Source: Pseudomonas sp. GM84
Lineage (GTDB): Bacteria > Pseudomonadota > Gammaproteobacteria > Pseudomonadales > Pseudomonadaceae
Reading direction: 5' to 3'
Length of the DNA stretch: 64,000 nt
NCBI RefSeq assembly: GCF_000282535.1
Contig: NZ_AKJC01000305.1
Coordinates: forward strand, 1-64,000
The notes under the pieces were generated by a model, which worked only from the letters and a program-made list of their open reading frames with translations, did no database searches and was not told the origin of the DNA. Shown piece by piece: positions 1 through 13,575 of this stretch. The translations under genes and the position numbers were made by a program. Numbering within the stretch: position 1 is the stretch's first letter; every line of letters begins with the position of its first letter.

Positions 1-107
1 GCGCCGCAAAATCTGCGCCCAACACCCCGCAGCCCCCTCCAATTGAATGTGAACACCCGTTCACCCAGCCCCCCGCTGCCGTTACACTGCGCGATTGCGA
101 CAGTGTT

Positions 108-1473
<1,366 letters not shown>

Positions 1474-1604
1474 TTCGCCTGCGATTCTCGCCGGCACCTG
1501 GTGGCGCCGGCGAACCCCGATTTCCACAGCGGGTGCGTGCTTGCAGGCGCCCGCCGTTTTTTCGCGCCGTCGTGCACGGCCAGTTTTTCCAAAGGAGTGA
1601 CACC

Positions 1605-2624
1605 ATGCTGGTGATGCGCCCCGCGCAAATGGCTGATCTGAACGAAGTGCAGCGCATGGCTGCGGACAGCCCCGTTGGTGTCACCTCGCTGCCGGACGAC
1701 GCTGCCCGTCTGGGCGACAAGATCGCCGCCTCGGAAACATCGTTCGCTGCCGAAGTCAGCTTCAACGGCGAGGAGAGCTACTTCTTCGTGCTCGAGGACA
1801 GCGCCACCGGCAAGCTCGCCGGTTGCTCGGCCATCGTCGCCTCGGCCGGCTATTCCGAGCCGTTCTACAGCTTCCGTAACGAAACCTTCGTGCACGCCTC
1901 GCGCGAGCTGAAGATCCACAACAAGATCCACGTCCTGTCGCTGTGCCACGACCTCACCGGCAACAGCCTGCTGACCAGCTTCTATGTGCTGCCCGAGCTG
2001 GTCGACAGCGGCTGGGCCGAGCTCAACTCGCGCGGACGCCTGCTGTTCATGGCTTCGCACCCGGAGCGTTTTGCCGAGTCGGTGGTCACCGAGATCGTCG
2101 GCTACAGCGACGAGCAGGGCGAGTCGCCGTTCTGGGACGCCATCGGCCGCAACTTCTTCGACCTCAACTACGCCCACGCCGAGCGCCTGTGCGGCCTGAA
2201 GAGCCGCACGTTCCTCGCCGAGCTGATGCCGCACTACCCGATCTACGTGCCACTGCTGCCCGATGCTGCGCAGGAGGCCATGGGCCAGGTCCATCCGCGT
2301 GCGCAGATCACCTTCGACATTCTCATGCGCGAAGGTTTCGAGACCGAGCACTACATCGACATCTTCGACGGCGGGCCGACCTTGCACGCACGGGCTTCGG
2401 GTATTCGCTCGATCGCCCAGAGCCGTGTGGTGCCGGTCAAGCTTGAAGAGGCGCCGGCCAAGGGCGGGCGTCAGTACCTGGTGTGCAATGGCCAGCTGCA
2501 GGACTACCGCGCGGTGCTGCTGGAGCTGGACTGGGTGCCGGGCAAGCCGGTCGGCCTGAGCGCCGAAGCGGCCGATGCGCTGGGTGTGGGCGAGGGCGCC
2601 AGCGTGCGCCTGGTCGCGGTCTGA
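1605..2624 (+). CDS. aruF: Arginine/ornithine N-succinyltransferase, subunit alpha (AruF)
   Basis: 339-residue AstA-family acyltransferase. It succinylates the alpha-amino group of arginine or ornithine with succinyl-CoA, the first AST step. Pseudomonads use two paralogous subunits, and this and the next gene are clearly a duplicated pair: both share an ITGNSL/LTGNS-type motif, RxRLLF/RARMLF, SPFWxxxGRxFF and the GRVH/GQVH region. The reading frame is open upstream to 1533. ATG 1605 was chosen because AAGGAG ends at 1597 just before it and because the family begins MLVMRP. It lies 131 bases after aruC and 52 bases before aruG. Confidence 0.94.
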   Translation: MLVMRPAQMADLNEVQRMAADSPVGVTSLPDDAARLGDKIAASETSFAAEVSFNGEESYFFVLEDSATGKLAGCSAIVASAGYSEPFYSFRNETFVHASRELKIHNKIHVLSLCHDLTGNSLLTSFYVLPELVDSGWAELNSRGRLLFMASHPERFAESVVTEIVGYSDEQGESPFWDAIGRNFFDLNYAHAERLCGLKSRTFLAELMPHYPIYVPLLPDAAQEAMGQVHPRAQITFDILMREGFETEHYIDIFDGGPTLHARASGIRSIAQSRVVPVKLEEAPAKGGRQYLVCNGQLQDYRAVLLELDWVPGKPVGLSAEAADALGVGEGASVRLVAV

Positions 2625-2676
2625 AGCCTGGGAACAGAGTTTTGCGGCAGCGCTCGCTGCCGCACAAGGAGATAGC

Positions 2677-3705
2677 ATGATCGTTCGTCCTGTACGCAGC
2701 AGCGATTTACCCGCGCTGATCGAATTGGCTCGCAGCACCGGCACCACCGGGCTGACCACCTTGCCGGCCAACGAGGAACGCCTCGGGCATCGCGTCGGCT
2801 GGGCCGAGAAGAGCTTCCGTGGCGAAGCCGAGCGTGGCGACACCGACTACCTGTTCGTGATGGAGAACGACGAAGGCCTGGTGGTCGGCATCAGCGCCAT
2901 CGCCGGCGCTGTCGGCCTGCGCGAGCCCTGGTACAACTACCGGGTCGGCCTGACGGTCAGCGCTTCCCAGGAGCTGGGCATCTACCGCGAGATCCCGACC
3001 CTGTTCCTGGCCAACGACCTCACCGGCAACTCCGAGCTGTGCTCGCTGTTCCTGCGCGGCGATCACCGTTCCGGCCTCAATGGCCGCCTGCTGTCGCGGG
3101 CGCGCATGCTGTTCATTGCCGAGTTCCCGGAACTGTTCGGCAACAAGATCATCGCCGAGATGCGCGGCATGTCCGACGAACATGGGCACTCGCCGTTCTG
3201 GGAAAGCCTCGGCCGGCACTTCTTCAAGATGGAGTTCAGCCAGGCGGACTACCTCACCGGCGTGGGCAACAAGTCGTTCATTGCCGAGCTGATGCCCAAG
3301 TTCCCGTTGTACACCTGCTTCCTCTCGGAGGCGGCGCGCAGTGTCATCGGCCGTGTGCACACCGACACCGAGCCTGCGCTGGCCATGCTCAAGCAGGAAG
3401 GCTTCAGCTACCAGGGGTACGTCGACATCTTCGACGCCGGCCCTGCCATCGAATGCGAAACCTCGAAGATTCGCGCCGTGCGCGAGAGCCAGACCCTGGT
3501 GCTGGCGATTGGCACGCCAGGCGATGACGCTACCCCTTACATCATCCATAACCGCAAGCGCGACGACTGCCGCATCACCGCTGCGCCTGCGCGCCTGGCC
3601 GCCGGCACCCTGGTGGTCGACCCGTTGACTGCCAAGCGCCTGCGCATGGGCGCAGGCGACAACGTGCGCGCCGTGCCGCTGTCGGCAAGCCGGGAGGCCC
3701 AGTAA
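2677..3705 (+). CDS. aruG: Arginine/ornithine N-succinyltransferase, subunit beta (AruG)
   Basis: 342-residue AstA-family protein and paralogue of the preceding subunit, with which it forms the heteromeric succinyltransferase of Pseudomonas. The shared landmarks are MIVRPVRSSDLPAL at the start, LTGNSELCSL near residue 115, HSPFWESLGRHFFKMEF near 175 and the YVDIFDAGPAIE region near 250. ATG 2677 follows AAGGAG at 2666-2671; the frame extends upstream into aruF, but the family start is MIVRP. Its TAA is immediately followed by the aruD ATG, so the two are translationally coupled. Confidence 0.94.
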   Translation: MIVRPVRSSDLPALIELARSTGTTGLTTLPANEERLGHRVGWAEKSFRGEAERGDTDYLFVMENDEGLVVGISAIAGAVGLREPWYNYRVGLTVSASQELGIYREIPTLFLANDLTGNSELCSLFLRGDHRSGLNGRLLSRARMLFIAEFPELFGNKIIAEMRGMSDEHGHSPFWESLGRHFFKMEFSQADYLTGVGNKSFIAELMPKFPLYTCFLSEAARSVIGRVHTDTEPALAMLKQEGFSYQGYVDIFDAGPAIECETSKIRAVRESQTLVLAIGTPGDDATPYIIHNRKRDDCRITAAPARLAAGTLVVDPLTAKRLRMGAGDNVRAVPLSASREAQ

Positions 3706-5169
<1,464 letters not shown>

Positions 5170-5192
5170 CAACAGGTCACGGAGCCTTGCCG

Positions 5193-6542
5193 ATGAAATC
5201 CTATGAAGTGAATTTTGATGGCCTGGTGGGGCCTACCCACAACTACGGCGGCCTGTCCTACGGTAACGTGGCTTCGCAGAGCAACAGCCAGCAGGCCTCC
5301 AACCCGCGTGAAGCGGCGCGTCAGGGCCTGGCGAAGATGAAAGCGCTGGCCGACATGGGCTTCCAGCAGGGCGTGCTGGCACCCCAGGAGCGCCCGGACG
5401 TGGCTGCGCTGCGCCGCTTGGGCTTTGCTGGAAGCGATGCCGAAGTGATTCAGCGTGCGGCCAAGGAGGCCATGCCTCTGCTGGTCGCCAGTTGCTCGGC
5501 GTCGAGCATGTGGGTGGCCAATGCCGCCACCGTCAGCCCCAGCGCCGACACCGCCGATGGTCGCGTGCATTTCACTGCCGCCAACCTCAACTGCAAGTAC
5601 CACCGCAGCATCGAGCACCCGACCACCAGCCGCGTGCTGGCGGCCATGTTCAACGACGACAAGCACTTTGCCCATCACCCGGCACTGCCCGCCGTGGCGC
5701 AGTTCGGCGACGAGGGCGCCGCCAACCACACGCGCTTCTGCCGCCGCTATGGCGAGGCGGGCGTCGAGTTTTTCGTCTATGGCCGCAGCGCTTTCGACAG
5801 CCGCTACCCCGCGCCACAGAAATACCCGGCGCGCCAGACCCTGGAGGCCTCCCAGGCCGTGGCGCGGCTGCATGGCCTGAGCGACGACGGTGTGGTCTAC
5901 GCTCAACAGAACCCGGCGGTGATCGACCAGGGTGTGTTCCATAACGATGTGATTGCGGTGGGCAACGGCGAGGTGCTGTTCTACCACGAAGACGCCTTCC
6001 TCGAGACCGACGCGGTGCTTGGCCAACTACAGGCTAAACTGGCCAGCAAGGGCGGCCGTTTCCAGGCCGTCCGCGTGCCACGTGCGGCAGTGACGGTAGA
6101 GGATGCGGTGCGTTCCTACCTGTTCAACAGCCAGCTGCTCAGCCGCGACGACGGCTCCATGCTGCTGGTGGTGCCGGAAGAGTGCCGCAACAACGAGCGG
6201 GTCTGGACGTACTTGAACCAGCTGACCGCCCAGGGTGGCGCAGTACAGGAGGTCAAGGTGTTCGACCTCAAGCAGAGCATGCAGAACGGCGGTGGCCCGG
6301 CTTGCCTGCGCTTGCGCGTGGCATTGAAGGAATCGGAACTGGCAGCGGTCAATCCAGGCGTTATCATGACCGCCCCGCTGTACGACACGCTGCTGCAGTG
6401 GGTCGACAAGCACTACCGCGACCGCCTTGGCGAAGCGGACCTTGCCGATCCGCAGTTGCTGGTGGAATGCCGTACCGCGCTGGATGAGTTGACCCAGATC
6501 CTGAAGTTGGGTTCGGTCTATCCGTTCCAACGCCAACCTTGA
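5193..6542 (+). CDS. aruB: N-succinylarginine dihydrolase (AruB/AstB)
   Basis: 449-residue amidinotransferase-fold enzyme that hydrolyses succinylarginine to succinylornithine, two ammonia and CO2 (second AST step). The family start [14 protein letters not shown] is at residues 7-20. The catalytic triad known from E. coli AstB is present at the expected places: E174 (GDEGAANH), H250 (GVFHND) and C371 ([10 protein letters not shown]). ATG 5193 was preferred to an in-frame TTG six bases upstream because GGAG at 5181-5184 is correctly spaced. It begins 23 bases after aruD. Confidence 0.95.
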   Translation: MKSYEVNFDGLVGPTHNYGGLSYGNVASQSNSQQASNPREAARQGLAKMKALADMGFQQGVLAPQERPDVAALRRLGFAGSDAEVIQRAAKEAMPLLVASCSASSMWVANAATVSPSADTADGRVHFTAANLNCKYHRSIEHPTTSRVLAAMFNDDKHFAHHPALPAVAQFGDEGAANHTRFCRRYGEAGVEFFVYGRSAFDSRYPAPQKYPARQTLEASQAVARLHGLSDDGVVYAQQNPAVIDQGVFHNDVIAVGNGEVLFYHEDAFLETDAVLGQLQAKLASKGGRFQAVRVPRAAVTVEDAVRSYLFNSQLLSRDDGSMLLVVPEECRNNERVWTYLNQLTAQGGAVQEVKVFDLKQSMQNGGGPACLRLRVALKESELAAVNPGVIMTAPLYDTLLQWVDKHYRDRLGEADLADPQLLVECRTALDELTQILKLGSVYPFQRQP

Positions 6543-6556
6543 AGAGAGAACCTGTA

Positions 6557-6847
6557 ATGACCGACGCCATGCGCCTGATCCTCGAAGACACCGACGGCAC
6601 CCAGCTGGAAACCTCCTGCACCCGCTTTGCCGTAGTCTGGCAAGGCAAGGAAGTGTGGATTCAGCAGGATGGCCGCGGCCAGCTGCTGATCGGCGTGGAC
6701 GTCGAGGAAGACGCCGCCGAGTACGCCAACCTGCTGCTGCGCCCGATGGCCACCAACCTGGTCAGCCTGCAGCTGGAGATGGAACCGGCGGAAGTCGACG
6801 AAGGCGACGACCACGTCCATGGCCCCGATTGCGGCCACCACCACTAA
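6557..6847 (+). CDS. Small conserved protein with His/Cys-rich tail, inside the aru operon
   Basis: 96-residue acidic protein of unknown function between aruB and aruE; from memory a homologue occupies the same place in P. aeruginosa. There is no signal peptide or membrane segment. The last fourteen residues, [14 protein letters not shown], carry five histidines and a cysteine and look like a metal-binding tail. The next gene encodes a zinc enzyme (AruE), so a role in zinc supply is conceivable but is only inference. ATG 6557 lies 14 bases after the aruB stop and the gene ends 10 bases before aruE, so it is surely part of the operon. Confidence 0.8.
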   Translation: MTDAMRLILEDTDGTQLETSCTRFAVVWQGKEVWIQQDGRGQLLIGVDVEEDAAEYANLLLRPMATNLVSLQLEMEPAEVDEGDDHVHGPDCGHHH

Positions 6848-6857
6848 GGAAGTGCCT

Positions 6858-7865
6858 ATGCTCGCCCTTGGCAAACTGCTTGAGCTGACCCTGACCGATC
6901 ACGAGCCGGCCGAGAAGACCCAAGTGACACCCAAGGGCGTGCGTTTGCGCTGGCTGGGGGAGGGCGCACTGGAAGTGCGTCCGCCGGAAGGCGAGGATTG
7001 CGGGCTGGACCTGCTGCTCTCGGCCGGTATCCATGGTAACGAGACCGCGCCGATCGAACTGCTCGAACGGCTGCTGCATGGTGTGGCAAACGGCAAGATC
7101 AAGCCGCGTGCACGGCTTCTGTTCCTGTTCGGCAACCCGGTGGCGATCCGCAAGGGCGAGCGCTTCATCGAGCAGGACATCAACCGCCTGTTCAACGGCC
7201 GCCATGAGCTGTCCAGTGGTTTCGAGGCATTGAGGGCGGCGGAGCTCGAACAGTTCGCCCGGGTGTTCTTCAGCAAGCCTGAGCGCACCCGACTGCATTA
7301 CGACTTGCACACCGCGATTCGTGGTTCGAAGATCGAGCAGTTCGCCCTGTACCCCTATAAAGAGGGGCGCAAGCATTCTCGCCGCGAGCTGGCTCGCCTG
7401 GCGGCGGCCGGCATGGAGGCGGTGCTGCTGCAGAGCAAGTCGTCGATCACCTTCAGTGCCTTCACCTATGAACAACTCGATGCCGAGGCGTTTACCCTGG
7501 AGCTGGGCAAGGCGCGACCGTTCGGGCAGAACGAGCAGGTCAACCTCGACAAGCTCGAAGAGCGGCTGATCCGCATCATCGAGGACACCGAGCCCGAAAT
7601 CGATGAATCGCTGGATGGGCTGAAGCTGTTCAGTGTCGCCCGTGAGATCATCAAGCACAGCGACAGCTTCCACCTGCACCTGCCGGCGGATATCGAGAAC
7701 TTCTCCGAGCTGAGCAAGGGCTACCTGCTGGCCGAGGACCTGGCGGAAATGCGCTGGGTGGTCGAGGAGGAGGGGGCGCGGATCATCTTCCCCAATCCCC
7801 GGGTCAAGAATGGGCTGCGCGCCGGGATTCTCATCGTGCCGGACTCGGGCCAGCGGCTGGGTTGA
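6858..7865 (+). CDS. aruE: Succinylglutamate desuccinylase (AruE/AstE)
   Basis: 335-residue zinc carboxypeptidase-like (M14/AspA family) enzyme that cleaves N-succinylglutamate to succinate and glutamate, the last AST step. Zinc ligands are visible in [10 protein letters not shown] (His and Glu, near residue 60) and in DLHTAIRGS (His, near residue 150). ATG 6858 lies 10 bases after the preceding stop, with AAGGAAG just upstream; an upstream extension would overlap that gene. Last gene of the operon; a REP pair follows its stop. Confidence 0.94.
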   Translation: MLALGKLLELTLTDHEPAEKTQVTPKGVRLRWLGEGALEVRPPEGEDCGLDLLLSAGIHGNETAPIELLERLLHGVANGKIKPRARLLFLFGNPVAIRKGERFIEQDINRLFNGRHELSSGFEALRAAELEQFARVFFSKPERTRLHYDLHTAIRGSKIEQFALYPYKEGRKHSRRELARLAAAGMEAVLLQSKSSITFSAFTYEQLDAEAFTLELGKARPFGQNEQVNLDKLEERLIRIIEDTEPEIDESLDGLKLFSVAREIIKHSDSFHLHLPADIENFSELSKGYLLAEDLAEMRWVVEEEGARIIFPNPRVKNGLRAGILIVPDSGQRLG

Positions 7866-7871
7866 TTTCTG

Positions 7872-7966
7872 GGGTCCTATCGCCGGCAAGCCGGCTCCCA
7901 CAGGAAGAGTGCGGAGCCTGAGGGCGGCGCCGTACCTGTGGGAGCCGGCTCGCCGGCGATAGGGCC
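7872..7966. repeat. Inverted pair of REP elements (GCCGGCAAGCCGGC type)
   Basis: Two oppositely oriented copies of the Pseudomonas REP element, TATCGCCGGCAAGCCGGC followed by TCCCACAGG, at about 7876-7904 and 7935-7965. The second copy has CTCG in place of CTTG in its loop. Such pairs form large cruciforms and typically sit at gene 3' ends, here after aruE. Confidence 0.85.
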
Positions 7967-8251
7967 CGAACAGGCGCAATTGGATCCCAATCCACCCCTT
8001 GAACGAACTGAATTCACCGTCTGTTCCATTTTCCCTTCCCTTGGGCGGTAATAGGCTTGCCAGCGGCAAAAGCCACCATTTAGCATCCGGTAATGTCTTT
8101 TTCGTTTGCATGAGCTGAAAAGCCATCCGTTCGACGCTTTCTATCGCATAAACACACTGCACCGAGACTGCAGGACCGATATAATGCGGCCCTTTGCCGT
8201 CGTTTCGTCGACGCGTTTGCCCCAAGGGCCGCCGTTTCCGTGGAAGAACCT
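7967..8251. other. aruE-alaS intergenic region
   Basis: About 285 bases without a supportable gene. It is more AT-rich than its surroundings and holds the alaS promoter candidate. No terminator or riboswitch was recognised. Confidence 0.6.
8157..8185 (+). promoter_or_regulatory. Sigma-70-type promoter for alaS
   Basis: A perfect -10 box TATAAT at 8180-8185 lies 17 bases after a weak -35 match CTGCAC (8157-8162), giving a leader of about 60 bases before the alaS start. Confidence 0.6.
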
Positions 8252-10876
<2,625 letters not shown>

Positions 10877-10880
10877 GATG

Positions 10881-10909
10881 AGGGGGCGGCGGTCTAGTCG
10901 TCGCCCCTT
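10881..10909 (+). terminator. Hairpin after alaS
   Basis: A GC-rich stem (GGGGCGGCG paired with CGTCGCCCC) begins 5 bases after the alaS stop. It lacks an immediate T-run; TTTTTTT follows only about 15 bases later. It may attenuate read-through into lysC rather than fully terminate. Confidence 0.45.
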
Positions 10910-10959
10910 CATGTTGGATGGTTTTTTTGGGGCCCTGTATGGGCTGAGGCACCATTGAA

Positions 10960-12195
10960 ATGGCGTTGATCGTACAGAAATTTGGCGGCACCTCTGTCGG
11001 TTCCATCGAGCGGATCGAGCAGGTTGCCGACAAGGTCAAGAAACACCGTGAGGCGGGCGACGACCTGGTGGTTGTGCTGTCGGCCATGAGCGGAGAAACC
11101 AATCGCCTGATCGACCTGGCCAAGCAGATTACCGACCAGCCGGTTCCACGTGAGCTGGACGTGATCGTGTCCACCGGCGAGCAGGTCACCATTGCCTTGC
11201 TGGCCATGGCCTTGATCAAGCGTGGCGTGCCGGCGGTGTCCTACACCGGCAACCAGGTGCGCATTCTCACCGACAGCTCGCACAACAAGGCGCGCATCCT
11301 GCAGATAGACGACCAGAAAATTCGCGCCGACCTGAAGGCCGGGCGCGTGGTGGTGGTGGCAGGTTTCCAGGGTGTCGACGAGCACGGCAGCATCACCACC
11401 CTCGGTCGTGGTGGCTCCGACACCACCGGTGTGGCCCTTGCGGCTGCGCTCAAGGCTGACGAGTGCCAGATCTACACCGACGTCGATGGCGTCTACACCA
11501 CCGACCCGCGTGTCGTGCCTCAGGCGCGCCGCCTGGAGAAGATCACCTTCGAAGAGATGCTGGAAATGGCCAGCCTCGGTTCCAAGGTGCTGCAGATCCG
11601 TTCGGTGGAGTTCGCCGGCAAGTACAACGTTCCGCTGCGCGTGCTGCACAGCTTCAAGGAGGGTCCGGGTACCCTCATTACCATTGATGAAGAGGAATCC
11701 ATGGAACAGCCGATCATTTCCGGTATCGCCTTCAACCGTGATGAAGCCAAGCTGACCATTCGTGGCGTGCCGGATACCCCGGGCGTCGCTTTCAAGATCC
11801 TCGGCCCGATCAGCGCTTCGAACATCGAAGTGGACATGATCGTGCAGAACGTTTCGCACGATAACACCACCGACTTCACCTTCACCGTACACCGCAACGA
11901 GTACGAGAAGGCCCACGCCGTGCTGGAAAACACCGCACGTGAAATCGGTGCCCGCGAAGTGGTCGGCGACATCAAGATCGCCAAGGTGTCGATCGTCGGC
12001 GTTGGCATGCGCTCCCACGCAGGTGTTGCCAGCCGCATGTTCGAAGCCCTGGCCAAGGAGAGCATCAATATCCAGATGATCTCCACCTCCGAGATCAAGG
12101 TTTCCGTAGTGATCGAAGAGAAGTACCTGGAGCTGGCCGTACGCGCGCTGCACACCGCGTTCGAGCTCGATGCCCCTGCCCGACAGGGCGAGTAA
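10960..12195 (+). CDS. lysC: Aspartate kinase (aspartokinase)
   Basis: 411-residue aspartokinase that phosphorylates aspartate, the first step towards lysine, threonine and methionine. The kinase domain starts with ALIVQKFGGTSVG and contains LGRGGSDTTG and TDVDGVYTTDPR. Two ACT regulatory domains fill the C-terminal third (about 265-411), suggesting feedback control by lysine and/or threonine. A strong internal ATG at 11701 (residue 248), preceded by AGAGGA, could yield a separate beta subunit of about 164 residues, as in Bacillus and Corynebacterium aspartokinases. The ATG at 10960 matches the family start. Confidence 0.96.
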   Translation: MALIVQKFGGTSVGSIERIEQVADKVKKHREAGDDLVVVLSAMSGETNRLIDLAKQITDQPVPRELDVIVSTGEQVTIALLAMALIKRGVPAVSYTGNQVRILTDSSHNKARILQIDDQKIRADLKAGRVVVVAGFQGVDEHGSITTLGRGGSDTTGVALAAALKADECQIYTDVDGVYTTDPRVVPQARRLEKITFEEMLEMASLGSKVLQIRSVEFAGKYNVPLRVLHSFKEGPGTLITIDEEESMEQPIISGIAFNRDEAKLTIRGVPDTPGVAFKILGPISASNIEVDMIVQNVSHDNTTDFTFTVHRNEYEKAHAVLENTAREIGAREVVGDIKIAKVSIVGVGMRSHAGVASRMFEALAKESINIQMISTSEIKVSVVIEEKYLELAVRALHTAFELDAPARQGE

Positions 12196-12206
12196 GGCTT
12201 TGCCTG

Positions 12207-12240
12207 AAGGGCGCGGCTAAGCCGCGCCCTTCGCGTTTCT
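12207..12240 (+). terminator. Terminator after lysC
   Basis: An 11-base-pair stem (AAGGGCGCGGC / GCCGCGCCCTT) with a TAA loop, 11 bases after the lysC stop, followed by a modest T-containing tail (TCGCGTTTCT). Confidence 0.65.
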
Positions 12241-12363
12241 GCTCGCCACGCAGGCCCTGTCCTGTCGGCGTGGCGATCATCCAGGTCTTGTGCCGTTGTC
12301 CGCGGCCAGGGCCTGGCATTCCAAGACTGTTATCCCTGAATTGTTTTGCGTAAGGAGAAAGCT

Positions 12364-12552
12364 ATGTTGATTCTGACTCGTCGGTGCGCCGAGAGCCTGA
12401 TCATTGGAGACGGCGAGATCACCGTGACGGTGCTCGGCGTAAAAGGCAACCAGGTGCGTATTGGCGTCAGCGCGCCCAAGGAAGTGGCCGTTCACCGCGA
12501 GGAAATCTACCTGCGGATCAAGAAAGAGAAGGATGAAGAGCCAAGCCTTTAA
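12364..12552 (+). CDS. rsmA: Carbon storage regulator RsmA/CsrA
   Basis: 62-residue RNA-binding post-transcriptional regulator that binds GGA motifs in mRNA leaders and is titrated by Rsm small RNAs. The N-terminal [11 protein letters not shown] and the core [15 protein letters not shown] and [13 protein letters not shown] are diagnostic. ATG 12364 has a strong AAGGAG at 12352-12357. The upstream open frame is not coding. It lies just ahead of the serine/arginine tRNA genes, a widespread gammaproteobacterial order. Pseudomonads may carry more RsmA paralogues elsewhere. Confidence 0.97.
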   Translation: MLILTRRCAESLIIGDGEITVTVLGVKGNQVRIGVSAPKEVAVHREEIYLRIKKEKDEEPSL

Positions 12553-12581
12553 TTTTTTTGAAGTTTTTTTAAAAAAAAGGG

Positions 12582-12610
12582 TTGCAAACGAGGAAGAGCC
12601 TGTTTAATAT
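12582..12610 (+). promoter_or_regulatory. Sigma-70 promoter for tRNA-Ser
   Basis: TTGCAA (12582-12587), 17-base spacer, TAATAT (12605-12610). Predicted transcription starts near 12617, a few bases before the mature tRNA end. An AT tract (TTTTTTTAAAAAAAA, 12564-12578) lies directly upstream and could act as an UP element. Confidence 0.7.
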
Positions 12611-12624
12611 TCGCCTCGTGTTGC

Positions 12625-12715
12625 GGTGAGGTGGCCGAGTGGCCGAAGGCGCTCCCCTGCTAAGGGAGTATACCTCATAAGGGTATCGGGGGTTCGAATC
12701 CCCCCTTCACCGCCA
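12625..12715 (+). tRNA. tRNA-Ser (anticodon GCU)
   Basis: 91-base class II tRNA with a long variable arm and encoded CCA. The acceptor GGTGAGG pairs with CTTCACC; the anticodon stem is CTCCC/GGGAG with loop CTGCTAA, giving anticodon GCU (reads AGC/AGU); the T-arm is GGGGG-TTCGAAT-CCCCC. Confidence 0.95.
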
Positions 12716-12780
12716 TTATTCGCTTAGGACGCTGTAATCGGTAAGAACGCTAAGTCGTTGAAATTAAACGAAAAAAGTTC

Positions 12781-12808
12781 TTGCTAAAATGATTTAGCGG
12801 CCTATAAT
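12781..12808 (+). promoter_or_regulatory. Sigma-70 promoter for the tRNA-Arg array
   Basis: TTGCTA (12781-12786), 16-base spacer, perfect TATAAT (12803-12808), then a GC-rich discriminator GCGCGGC typical of growth-rate-controlled stable-RNA promoters. Confidence 0.75.
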
Positions 12809-12822
12809 GCGCGGCAAGACAC

Positions 12823-12899
12823 GGACTCATAGCTCAGCTGGATAGAGTACTCGGCTACGAACCGAGCGGTCGGAGGTTCGAATCCTCCTGAGTCCGCCA
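12823..12899 (+). tRNA. tRNA-Arg (anticodon ACG), copy 1
   Basis: 77-base tRNA with encoded CCA. The acceptor GGACTCA pairs with TGAGTCC; the anticodon stem CTCGG/CCGAG encloses CTACGAA, giving anticodon ACG (inosine reads CGU/CGC/CGA). T-arm GGAGG-TTCGAAT-CCTCC. Confidence 0.96.
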
Positions 12900-13121
12900 C
12901 TTTTGAAGTGGCTTTGCTTAAGAAGCTGCTTCAAACCAACCAGTGGTAACCTGGTCTAAAACTACCAACTACGGACTCATAGCTCAGCTGGATAGAGTAC
13001 TCGGCTACGAACCGAGCGGTCGGAGGTTCGAATCCTCCTGAGTCCGCCACTTTTGAAGTGGCTCTGCTTGCAAAGGCACTTCAACAAACCAGTGGTAATC
13101 TGGTCTAAAACTACCGACCAC
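12900..13121 (+). repeat. Repeated spacers of the tRNA-Arg tandem array
   Basis: The two spacers share CTTTTGAAGTGGCT at the left and CCAGTGGTAA plus CTGGTCTAAAACTACC at the right, with divergence in the middle. Together with the tRNA genes they form a tandem repeat of about 150 bases. This is probably processing sequence of a common precursor. Confidence 0.8.
12973..13049 (+). tRNA. tRNA-Arg (anticodon ACG), copy 2
   Basis: Identical in sequence to copy 1 and placed 150 bases downstream of it. The spacers around the copies are also related, so the array arose by tandem duplication of a unit of about 150 bases. Confidence 0.96.
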
Positions 13122-13198
13122 GGACTCATAGCTCAGCTGGATAGAGTACTCGGCTACGAACCGAGCGGTCGCAGGTTCGAATCCTGCTGAGTCCGCCA
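13122..13198 (+). tRNA. tRNA-Arg (anticodon ACG), copy 3
   Basis: Same as copies 1 and 2 except for a paired change in the T-arm: GCAGG-TTCGAAT-CCTGC in place of GGAGG-TTCGAAT-CCTCC. A G-C pair has become C-G, so the fold is kept. Starts 149 bases after copy 2. Confidence 0.96.
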
Positions 13199-13207
13199 TA
13201 CATCAAG

Positions 13208-13240
13208 AAGCCCGCTCATTTGAGCGGGCTTTTTGTTTTC
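13208..13240 (+). terminator. Terminator of the tRNA-Arg array
   Basis: Strong intrinsic terminator: AAGCCCGCTCA, a short loop, TGAGCGGGCTT, then TTTGTTTT, ten bases after the last tRNA. Confidence 0.9.
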
Positions 13241-13575
13241 TGTTTTCACTGATTTGTCGGTGATGCCTGACTAGACTGCAAAGAAGCCGGTCCGCCATTC
13301 TTTTGTGTGGCAGATGTGTTCTTTGTTCCGCGCCCGCCGTCGCACTGAAGGCTTCGAGCGTTGTCCTAGCTTTATCGCGCAAACGATTGTTCTGGCCAAA
13401 ATTTTAAGCGATCTGACAGCTTAGGCAGTGTATGATTGCGCCCGTCAGCCCCGCCGGGGCTTGTGGAATACCACCATGGACTTACCCAGTAGTTACTCCT
13501 TAACAAGCTGCATACAGATTGATCTGACCGATTGATTCTCCCGGCGTGCTCCGCTGCTGGGAGTGGAGTTCGCCT
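13241..13575. other. tRNA-mgtE intergenic region / mgtE leader
   Basis: About 335 bases with no gene that can be firmly supported. It contains a GC hairpin AGCCCC-GCC-GGGGCT near 13447-13461 with no T-run, and a 19-codon open frame (13476-13535) that could be a leader peptide. No known magnesium riboswitch was recognised. Confidence 0.5.

Noticed and set aside
13413-13436. mgtE promoter CTGACA ... TATGAT
   Set aside because: The two boxes are only 12 bases apart, too close for sigma-70.
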